A stretch of DNA of 7,387 nt from Endomicrobium sp. Its GTDB lineage: Bacteria; Elusimicrobiota; Endomicrobiia; Endomicrobiales; Endomicrobiaceae. Shown here piece by piece: positions 1 to 5,176 of the stretch (the stretch's first letter is position 1; every line of letters starts with the position of its first letter). Location of the stretch: assembly GCA_031264895.1 (NCBI GenBank), contig JAISDI010000200.1, positions 1 to 7,387 of the forward strand, written 5' to 3'. Made by a program: the position numbers and the translations under genes. A model generated the notes under the pieces. It saw only the letters and a program-made list of their open reading frames with translations. It searched no databases and was not told the DNA's origin.

Positions 1-338
1 ATTATGTAATGGTACCGTTGACAGATAATAATTTTATTTTGGCTTGTCTTATAACTTCAAAAATAGAAAAAAGAGAAGAATTTTATGATGACAAGATATT
101 AAAAGACTGCCTAATAAAGCTTACTTCAAAACAAATCAGCTGTCTAAGAATAAAAAGCCTTATAGATTGCAACCAGCCGCTTTTTTTATCAAAAGAAGAA
201 TTCAAAGACCGTGTTAAAGATATACAAATTATTGATGAACATCTACCTAAAACATTAAAACATGAAATTATTACGAAACTAAAAAAATCACCCGCCGTTA
301 AACAAATAATAAAACAAACCATCAATGAATATTTATAA
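1..338 (+). CDS. 3' part of a small protein, possibly PemK/MazF-like toxin fold (5' end outside window)
   Basis: The frame is open from the left edge to a TAA at 336-338, giving about 111 visible residues. The ATG at 9 is probably internal, because the frame continues upstream (Tyr-Val before it) and no Shine-Dalgarno site can be seen. The segment FILACLITSK, followed by a cysteine/leucine-rich stretch (DCLIKL, SLIDCNQPLFLSKEE) and a basic helical tail ending near SPAVKQIIK, resembles PemK/MazF-like proteins. In those, a hydrophobic strand leads into an ITS motif and a later S-x-[IV] strand precedes a C-terminal helix. Family members are usually 110-150 residues, so perhaps 10-40 residues are missing. 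No antitoxin gene lies in the window; one could lie to the left. The stop is 3 nt from the MITE-like element. The family call is a weak resemblance by eye; the reading frame itself is better supported, with strong lysine/isoleucine composition. Confidence 0.4.
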   Translation, partial: YVMVPLTDNNFILACLITSKIEKREEFYDDKILKDCLIKLTSKQISCLRIKSLIDCNQPLFLSKEEFKDRVKDIQIIDEHLPKTLKHEIITKLKKSPAVKQIIKQTINEYL

Positions 339-341
339 ATT

Positions 342-399
342 CTACAGCAAAACAGTTTAGTATTGTCGCATTATTTTCATACGTCTGTTACGACAAACG
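342..399 (+). repeat. left terminal inverted repeat of the MITE-like element
   Basis: This arm matches the reverse complement of 619-675. The innermost 17 bp are identical, and most differences lie in 356-377. It starts 3 nt after the stop codon of the upstream gene, so transcripts of that gene would run into a long stem. Confidence 0.6.
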
Positions 400-504
400 G
401 TGAAACGGCAACATGGTTCCCCCCCGTATTAAAATAAGGATAGGTCGCTCACATCTCGCGCCCGCCGCAAGACATGCGCTCCTCTTGCTATAGAACTGCA
501 ACGA

Positions 505-560
505 CGAAATCCCCCGTCCGCAAAAGGCGCGGCCACCCCCTTTAAAAAAGTGGGAATTAA
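505..560. repeat. G/C-rich inner module of the MITE-like element
   Basis: On the - strand this stretch reads as a run of G (GGGGG) either side of a GCCGCGCC...GCGG segment; on the + strand it holds CCCCCGTCCGC and CACCCCCTTTAAAAAAGTGGG. The latter can pair as a short stem (CCCCTTT with AAAAGTGGG). Its composition contrasts with the AT-rich surroundings. It resembles the C-rich, ORF-mimicking intergenic repeats found in many bacterial genomes; this is recognised by eye only. Confidence 0.35.
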
Positions 561-618
561 CGACAACGACAAAATGGATTTCGACTTTTGTCGGACAATT
601 TGAGTGCTTTTTTTCATG

Positions 619-675
619 CGTTTGTCGTAACAGACATATGAAATAATGGAACAATATTAAGCTGTTTTGCTATAG
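619..675 (-). repeat. right terminal inverted repeat of the MITE-like element
   Basis: This is the reverse-complement partner of 342-399, with the perfect core at 619-635. The outer end (668-675, GCTATAG with its flank) abuts the TAGTCAT heptamer run directly. Confidence 0.6.
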
Positions 676-706
676 TCGTTGTCATTAGTCATTAGTCATT
701 AGTCGT
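673..706. repeat. heptamer tandem repeat, unit TAGTCAT
   Basis: Successive units read TAGTCGT, a 6-nt variant TGTCAT, TAGTCAT, TAGTCAT and TAGTCGT. The array begins at the right end of the MITE-like element and ends at the sequence that precedes the fold-back element. A second heptamer array with a different unit lies at 2149-2169. There is no coding potential. Confidence 0.65.
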
Positions 707-715
707 TTGTCTTTC

Positions 716-867
716 GCCGCCTCTAAGCGAGTTTATGAGCGAAAGATTTTTGAAGATTATCAAATTCGGTTGTTTGAGCGGCATCCTCTTAAGTCTTTAT
801 TGCCGCGAGTTCCGAATTTGCTTCAAAAATCTTTCGCGAATGCTTTCAGCGACTTTAAGTGTCGTTA
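716..867. mobile_element. ~152-bp fold-back element, probable non-autonomous insertion
   Basis: The segment is one long imperfect palindrome. CGAAAGATTTTTGAAG at 740-755 pairs with CTTCAAAAATCTTTCG at 821-836. After a 5-nt bulge (756-760), CAAATTCGG at 761-769 pairs with CCGAATTTG at 812-820. Inside the loop, GCGGCA (778-783) pairs with TGCCGC (801-806). The outer arms match only loosely. The flanks TTTGTCTTTC (706-715) and TAATTTGCCGTGC (868-880) are found directly joined at 2125-2147, as if that were the site without the insert. Two overlapping reading frames cross it, but they follow the palindrome and look accidental. Confidence 0.5.
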
Positions 868-889
868 TAATTTGCCGTGCACAAGCACC
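868..889 (+). repeat. 22-nt direct repeat, copy 1 (TAATTTGCCGTGC...AGCACC)
   Basis: It matches 2135-2156 at 19 of 22 positions; the only difference is ACA here against GCT there, in the middle. Both copies can form a GTGC-loop-GCAC mini hairpin. The two copies lie on either side of rmlB in the same orientation. Nothing else recognisable lies between here and the rmlB stop (890-949). Confidence 0.6.
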
Positions 890-949
890 CGACTGCAAAA
901 AGTGTGGTGACAGAATATTGACGTCGGCTTTTATTGTGACCGGCTGGGG

Positions 950-1948
950 TTAGCGCGGTTTGTATTGTTTTGAATAGTATTTTTTGTAATTTTTATCTTT
1001 TAGTTTGCGCCAAATTTTAGTGTTTTCCGTATACCATTTTACCGTTTCTGATAAGGCTTTTTCAAACGTGTATGCGGGTTTATAGCCTAGTTTTTCAAGT
1101 TTGGAGCAGTTTATCGAATATCTTCTGTCGTGGCCGGGTCTGTCGGCTACTTTTTTTATCAGAGACAGCGGTTTGCCCATAAGTTTAAGAACTTTTTTCG
1201 TAAGCTCTATATTCGTAATTTCTACGCCCCCGCCTATATTGTAAACTTCGCCGTTTTTTCCTTTGTGAAGAACTACGTCTATTCCCCTGCAATGATCTAA
1301 AACGTAAAGCCAGTCTCTGACGTTTTTGCCGTCGCCGTAGAGAGGAAGTTCTTTATTATCTATGGCATTTGTAACAAACAGAGGTATAACTTTTTCAGGG
1401 TACTGGTAAGGGCCGTAATTGTTTGAACATCTCGTAATGATTACGGGCAGACCGTATGTTACAAAATAGGAACGCGCAAGCATATCAGAAGACGCTTTTG
1501 CGGCGGAATACGGACTGTTTGGACTCAGCGGAGACTCTTCGGTAAAAGAACCTTTTAAAATGCTTCCGTACACTTCGTCCGTAGAAATGTGAATAAATTT
1601 TTTTATATTGTTTGCTCTTGCTGACTCCAGAAGAGAAAAAGTTCCGTTTACTGCGGTTTTTATAAATTCGTCCGCATTTAAAATCGAACGGTCAACGTGC
1701 GTTTCAGCCGCAAAATTTATGATCGCGTCGACGTTTTTAATATATTTGTTTACGAGTTTAAAATCGGCTATGTCGCCTTTGACGAATTTATAGCGTTTGT
1801 CTTTTTCAATATCTCTCAAATTGTCCAAATTGCCCGCATACGTGAGCTTGTCGTAATTGATAACTTTGTATTGCGGATATTTGTTTAAAATGTACCTTAT
1901 AAAATTAGACCCTATAAAACCTGCTCCGCCGGTTACCAATAGTTTCAT
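950..1948 (-). CDS. rfbB: dTDP-glucose 4,6-dehydratase (RmlB/RfbB)
   Basis: This cytoplasmic NAD-dependent enzyme of the extended SDR family converts dTDP-glucose to dTDP-4-keto-6-deoxyglucose, the second step towards dTDP-rhamnose and other deoxysugars. The 332 residues are close to the usual length. Visible features are the Rossmann glycine motif GGAGFIG (7-13), the catalytic STDEVYG (122-128, with the T-D-E triad typical of RmlB), YxxxK at Tyr147/Lys151, RCSNNYGPYQ (173-182), RDWLYV (211-216) and RPGHDRRY (270-277). The ATG is preceded by AGGAG at 1955-1959 with a 6-nt spacer, which supports this start. No rmlA, rmlC or rmlD lies beside it, so the pathway must be completed elsewhere. Repeat-rich DNA flanks it on both sides and the 22-nt repeat brackets it. 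The basic tail (KNYKKYYSKQYKPR) is lineage-specific. The family call is firm; which final sugar it serves is unknown. Confidence 0.95.
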   Translation of the reverse strand: MKLLVTGGAGFIGSNFIRYILNKYPQYKVINYDKLTYAGNLDNLRDIEKDKRYKFVKGDIADFKLVNKYIKNVDAIINFAAETHVDRSILNADEFIKTAVNGTFSLLESARANNIKKFIHISTDEVYGSILKGSFTEESPLSPNSPYSAAKASSDMLARSYFVTYGLPVIITRCSNNYGPYQYPEKVIPLFVTNAIDNKELPLYGDGKNVRDWLYVLDHCRGIDVVLHKGKNGEVYNIGGGVEITNIELTKKVLKLMGKPLSLIKKVADRPGHDRRYSINCSKLEKLGYKPAYTFEKALSETVKWYTENTKIWRKLKDKNYKKYYSKQYKPR

Positions 1949-1989
1949 TTTTTTCTCCTATTTAGCATCTTTAAAAACCATAAAAAAGT

Positions 1990-2030
1990 CAAAATAAAAA
2001 GATTCGTCATTCTGAACTCGTTTCAGAATC
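1990..2030 (-). terminator. possible terminator of the lptD operon (hairpin plus T-rich tail)
   Basis: Read on the - strand, the stem ATTCTGAA/TTCAGAAT (2009-2029, 5-nt loop) is followed by GACGAATC and then a T-rich run (CTTTTTATTTTG, 2003-1990). An alternative outer pairing GATTC/GAATC would place the T run directly after the stem. It lies between lptD and rmlB, where a terminator would be expected. The stem is also one of three dispersed hairpin repeats, so the role is inferred. Confidence 0.35.
2009..2029 (+). repeat. hairpin repeat copy 1 (ATTCTGAA-loop-TTCAGAAT)
   Basis: Eight-bp stem with loop CTCGT, preceded by CGTC. Its 15-bp core CTGAACTCGTTTCAG (2012-2026) is the exact reverse complement of the core of copy 2 (2059-2073), so the two could instead pair with each other. 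Confidence 0.7.
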
Positions 2031-2055
2031 TCGTCGTGGAACAAATTAACGACAG

Positions 2056-2076
2056 ACCCTGAAACGAGTTCAGGGT
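2056..2076 (-). repeat. hairpin repeat copy 2, inverted (ACCCTGAA-loop-TTCAGGGT)
   Basis: Eight-bp stem with loop ACGAG, inverted relative to copies 1 and 3. Two stem pairs differ from copy 1 and both are compensated on the other arm. Confidence 0.7.
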
Positions 2077-2098
2077 GACAGACAAGGACGTAGTCGTC

Positions 2099-2119
2099 AT
2101 GCTGAATTTATTTCAGCAT
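2099..2119 (+). repeat. hairpin repeat copy 3 (ATGCTGAA-loop-TTCAGCAT)
   Basis: Eight-bp stem with loop TTTAT, in the same orientation as copy 1 and also preceded by CGTC. The consensus of the three is GTCAnnCTGAA-5 nt-TTCAGnnT, with nn changing in step on both arms. Similar CTGAA...TTCAG intergenic repeats are common in several bacterial groups. Confidence 0.7.
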
Positions 2120-2134
2120 CTGCTTTTGTCTTTC

Positions 2135-2156
2135 TAATTTGCCGTGCGCTAGCACC
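2135..2156 (+). repeat. 22-nt direct repeat, copy 2
   Basis: TAATTTGCCGTGC and AGCACC flank a variable GCT. The copy is directly preceded by TTTGTCTTTC (2125-2134), the same decamer that in the other copy lies on the far side of the 152-bp fold-back element. It overlaps the start of the heptamer array. Confidence 0.6.
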
Positions 2157-2169
2157 TAGCACCTAACGC
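2149..2169. repeat. heptamer tandem repeat, unit CTAGCAC, overlapping the lptD stop
   Basis: The units are CTAGCAC (2149-2155), CTAGCAC (2156-2162) and a degenerate CTAACGC (2163-2169). The first three bases of the third unit are the complement of the TAG stop of lptD, so the array reaches into the end of the coding region. Confidence 0.6.
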
Positions 2170-4226
2170 CAAGGGTAGAATATTGTGTCTTCTTCGTTTG
2201 ACATACCGCCTTCTGCGCGGGTATCGGTTGCTCTTGAAACGGGCATATTCATTTTCAAATCAAATTTGAAAAAAACTTCGTGGTATATTCCTCTTATTTT
2301 CCATGTAAAGCCCAAATTATAGCAGTGCATGTCTCTGTACAATTTAAATTCATGTTCGTTCATTCTTGAATATATTTTATCGATTCTGGAAGTTATTCTT
2401 ATATTATAATCAAGACGCCATTTAGGAGTAAGCCAAATTCCCATCCCGATGGTATTGTCAAGTTCCTGATTTCTGTAAACCATTGAAGGACTGGTTTTTT
2501 CGTCATAATACTGGTAAAAAGCGCCAAGATTAAAATAAATTTTTTCAATTTCTCCCAAAGTAACGTCCAGCTGCGCGGACTTAAACAAAAACGGGTCTAT
2601 GGACTGGGATTGTTTTAAATATACGGTCATATAATGTTTGGGCGTATAAATTATTTCCGTACTCAGAGGCGCCCATCTTACAGGGCTTCCGGTTTTGTAA
2701 CTGCCGAAATTATATGACGTAAAATTACGGACGGTAGTTCTGTTGCCTATGTACATATAATTCGTAAACGAAAGAGAATTTGTTTCGATTCCGTAATCGT
2801 TTGCATCGTCGTCTAGTTTAAGAGAATTCTCCGCCGTTCTTGCGCGCACGTTGTAAGCCAAATTCCAATCCATCCATCTATTAACTCTTAAACGGGAATT
2901 TAAAGTCGCAAAATATCTGGTAAGAAAAGCGTTATGCTCTTTGTCATAATTATCTTTGTCATACCAATTTTCCGTTATTCCCAAGGAAGGCTTTAACGTA
3001 AACCTTCTGCCGAATTTGAAATCTTTGGTGAGCGTATATGTCGCATCGGCGGTATTCTTATAAAAAGGATTGCCGGAACCGTAAACATACTCTTTATAAG
3101 TATTCGCATAGTTAAACGTAAAATTGTTGACCAAATCCCATATTATTTTTTTCGGATAAATGCTTAAAGAGACTTTCGGAAGAGTTATCGAAGTTGTTTC
3201 ATAGTCGCCCTTAACGCTGTCATAAGCGTCTTCCCTGTCGACAGTTATGGCCAAATTTGCATTGTTTCCCTGTCTGGTAAGAGAAAAATAGGAATGCAGC
3301 CTGCTCATCACTCTATTCCAATCATTGCTGTAATAATTATTAAAAGTTTCGTCGCTTATAAGTTCCGCCTGAGACTGAATAGTCCAGTTTTTGTTTAGCC
3401 TGTGCCAATAATTCGGGCGAACCGTCCATCTGTTATAGCCTGCCGTTAAGTCCTGTATGTAATATGCGTAAAGAGAAGCTTTTGCATTGTTTGAATAATA
3501 GTCAAATTGCGTGCCGTAACCCCAGCCCCTCGTGCCGTAATAATCAAGCATTGCTCTTCCTTTAAATGCGTCGGTAAATTGGTATTCTGCATACGTTTTT
3601 ACCGACACGCCGCCGTCGCTTGTAAAACCGGGGTCGGCTCCGTAAGTAAACCTCGAAGAAATGCCGTCGCCGCCTTTTAAAGATTTTGTTACTATCGGAA
3701 GATAAAAAACCGGAACTTTGCCTATATAAAATATGGCATTGTATATCGTTACTCTTTCATTGAGCGTTATTTTGCCTTTTCTGGATCTGAAATATGCGTG
3801 CGGCTCGTCTAAGTCGCAGGTCGATATTGTTATATTGTTTACTGCAAAAGCGTTTTTGCCGAGCCTGTCCATTCTTTCCGAACGCATAAAAATTATTGAC
3901 GAATAAGCCATAGATTCCCTTATTTCTCCGGTTTCGTCGTCATATTTATAAGTTATGCCTTCCGCAAAAAAAGAGTTGCCGTCTTCTTCTATGCGCACGT
4001 GACCTTTTGCGTTCATAAGTTTTTCTTCGATAAAAAATTCAACATAATCCGCCTTTATCTCTTTACTTTGCCAAACCAAAACGACGTTTCCGTCGGCTTT
4101 AATTATGCCGCAGTTTTGATCGTACTCAAGATTATCAGCCGAAATGTCTATTTCATAAGCGTAAGCACAAACGGCCAAAAGCAAAACTAGGATGAAAGGG
4201 ATGATTTTTTTTAAGGCGGTTTTCAT
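2163..4226 (-). CDS. lptD: LPS-assembly outer-membrane protein LptD (OstA/Imp)
   Basis: LptD forms the outer-membrane beta-barrel that, plugged by LptE, inserts lipopolysaccharide into the outer leaflet. The 687 residues begin with a signal peptide (basic MKTALKK, hydrophobic 8-20, AYA at 21-23, likely cleavage before Tyr24). An OstA/LptA-like beta-jellyroll follows (about 25-130: ISADNLEYD, IIKADGNV, IKADYVEFF, NAKGHVRI). Then come the family-typical TCDLDEPHAYF (136-146) and VPVFYLPI (171-178). The rest is a tyrosine/asparagine/tryptophan-rich barrel with alternating polar and hydrophobic strands, ending about 30 residues before the C-terminus. It is somewhat shorter than E. coli LptD (about 780). 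The mature protein has three cysteines (39, 137, 635) rather than the four of E. coli. It starts 5 nt after the ROK-kinase stop with no clear Shine-Dalgarno site, suggesting translational coupling. It is the last gene of the operon. No lptE is seen. Confidence 0.92.
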   Translation of the reverse strand: MKTALKKIIPFILVLLLAVCAYAYEIDISADNLEYDQNCGIIKADGNVVLVWQSKEIKADYVEFFIEEKLMNAKGHVRIEEDGNSFFAEGITYKYDDETGEIRESMAYSSIIFMRSERMDRLGKNAFAVNNITISTCDLDEPHAYFRSRKGKITLNERVTIYNAIFYIGKVPVFYLPIVTKSLKGGDGISSRFTYGADPGFTSDGGVSVKTYAEYQFTDAFKGRAMLDYYGTRGWGYGTQFDYYSNNAKASLYAYYIQDLTAGYNRWTVRPNYWHRLNKNWTIQSQAELISDETFNNYYSNDWNRVMSRLHSYFSLTRQGNNANLAITVDREDAYDSVKGDYETTSITLPKVSLSIYPKKIIWDLVNNFTFNYANTYKEYVYGSGNPFYKNTADATYTLTKDFKFGRRFTLKPSLGITENWYDKDNYDKEHNAFLTRYFATLNSRLRVNRWMDWNLAYNVRARTAENSLKLDDDANDYGIETNSLSFTNYMYIGNRTTVRNFTSYNFGSYKTGSPVRWAPLSTEIIYTPKHYMTVYLKQSQSIDPFLFKSAQLDVTLGEIEKIYFNLGAFYQYYDEKTSPSMVYRNQELDNTIGMGIWLTPKWRLDYNIRITSRIDKIYSRMNEHEFKLYRDMHCYNLGFTWKIRGIYHEVFFKFDLKMNMPVSRATDTRAEGGMSNEEDTIFYPWR

Positions 4227-4231
4227 CTAAA

Positions 4232-5176
4232 CTATTGTTCGGCAAGCATTGCGGCGCCAACTACGCCGAGTTTGCTTGTATAATGAGAGACTTGTAATTT
4301 GCACGCTTTATACGCGGTTTGAAAAGACCTTTCTTTCATTTCTTTTTGCGCGGGATCTATTAAAAATTTTCCGGCAAGGCTTACGCCTCCGCACAGTATT
4401 ATTGTGTCCGGATTAATAAAATTCACTATATCCGCAAGCAAAACTCCAAGCTTTTCTCCGACATATTTCCAGATTTCAACGGACGTCTTGTCGCCTTTTA
4501 GCGCGGCGTCATAAAGAACTTTCGGGGTTATTTTAGAGTAATCTTTGCCAGTCATGTCATCTATTATTTTCGATTTATGAGTTTTTAAATAATCGACGCT
4601 GTAACGCGCCACGTAATTTGCGCCTATATACGTTTCGGCGCAGCCGCGATTGCCGCAGTTGCACTTATGCCCTTGGGAATCTATAGTAATATGTCCTATT
4701 TCTCCGGCGGTACAAGTTTTTCCCCTGTAAAGTTTTTTGCCGAAAATCAAACCTCCGCCGACACCCGTCCCCAAAGTTATACATATCAAATTATCGGATT
4801 TTCCTCCGGCGTCAAGCCAAAAAGCGCCTATCGCCGCCGTATTTGCGTCATTGTCTACAAAAACATTTTTCTTTGTAAGTTTTTCAATTATTTGTTTAAG
4901 CTTAACGTTTCTCCACTTGGGAAGGTTCGGAGAAAACCTTACAACGCCTTTTTCGCAATCTATATCGCCGGCAATGCCTATTCCGATACTTTTGATTTTC
5001 GGATAATTTTTCAATAAAGCCGCCTGCCGCGCTATATCATTAGCCAGTTTTGCCGGAGATTGGTTCAAGTCGGTCTTTATTGAGGTTTCTTCCGTTATCA
5101 AACCTTTAGCGTCAACGACGGCAATTTTAATGCTTGTCCCGCCCATATCTATGCCGAGATAAAGTTTTTTTGACAT
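4232..5176 (-). CDS. ROK-family sugar kinase (glucokinase-like)
   Basis: ROK kinases phosphorylate glucose, N-acetylglucosamine, N-acetylmannosamine or fructose with ATP in the cytoplasm. The 314 residues fit the family. Visible are the phosphate loop DMGGT (10-14), NDAN with the likely catalytic base Asp110, the second ATP-binding loop GTGVGGG (136-142), the sugar-contact/zinc segment GEIGH (158-162, Glu159 and His162), the CNCGNRGC zinc knuckle (Cys172, Cys174, Cys179) and Glu181. No N-terminal helix-turn-helix is present, so it is a kinase and not a ROK repressor. The start is supported by AAGGA at 5185-5189 and by the phosphate loop lying only 10 residues in; it sits inside the end of folC, a 50-nt overlap. 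Substrate cannot be read with confidence: glucokinase is the default, and an amino-sugar kinase feeding the envelope is an alternative suggested by the neighbouring lptD. Confidence 0.9.
   Translation of the reverse strand: MSKKLYLGIDMGGTSIKIAVVDAKGLITEETSIKTDLNQSPAKLANDIARQAALLKNYPKIKSIGIGIAGDIDCEKGVVRFSPNLPKWRNVKLKQIIEKLTKKNVFVDNDANTAAIGAFWLDAGGKSDNLICITLGTGVGGGLIFGKKLYRGKTCTAGEIGHITIDSQGHKCNCGNRGCAETYIGANYVARYSVDYLKTHKSKIIDDMTGKDYSKITPKVLYDAALKGDKTSVEIWKYVGEKLGVLLADIVNFINPDTIILCGGVSLAGKFLIDPAQKEMKERSFQTAYKACKLQVSHYTSKLGVVGAAMLAEQ

Larger units (their letters stand above)
342..675. mobile_element. MITE-like element with ~58-bp terminal inverted repeats
   Basis: The two ends are reverse complements of each other. 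The left arm is 342-399 and the right arm 619-675, with about 7 mismatches and one indel by eye. They share a perfect 17-bp core, GTCTGTTACGACAAACG, at 383-399 and in reverse at 619-635. The outer ends read CTACAGCAAAACAG and, reversed, CTATAGCAAAACAG. The interior of about 220 bp is richer in G+C than the flanks and has no convincing gene. Length, long imperfect inverted repeats and lack of coding content are typical of non-autonomous miniature inverted-repeat elements. No target-site duplication is evident, so movement is inferred from structure alone. Confidence 0.6.

Noticed and set aside
388..654. An 88-residue frame on the - strand inside the MITE-like element (and a 62-residue one at 429-617)
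   Set aside because: They lie between the inverted repeats, follow the G/C-rich repeat module, have no ribosome binding site and resemble the spurious translations such repeats give in many genomes.
673..706. CRISPR-like array
   Set aside because: The heptamers are contiguous with no spacers; no CRISPR repeat or cas gene is present in the window.
707..953. Two overlapping + strand frames of 67 and 72 residues
   Set aside because: They run through both arms of the fold-back palindrome, have no supporting ribosome binding site, and one runs into the end of rmlB. The palindrome explains the open frames.
1949..2000. Promoter for rmlB (TTGACT at 1987-1992 on the - strand)
   Set aside because: The -35-like hexamer is good, but no acceptable -10 hexamer lies 16-18 nt downstream, so I did not annotate it.
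4164..4175. Lipoprotein box in LptD (LAVC before the AYA site)
   Set aside because: The residue before the cysteine is valine, where Gly, Ala or Ser is expected, and a normal AYA cleavage site follows. LptD is not usually a lipoprotein.
4667..5017. Long + strand frame (116 residues) opposite the ROK kinase, and similar + strand frames opposite accD, folC, lptD and rmlB
   Set aside because: All are antisense to genes with clear family motifs, and lack ribosome binding sites and recognisable domains.
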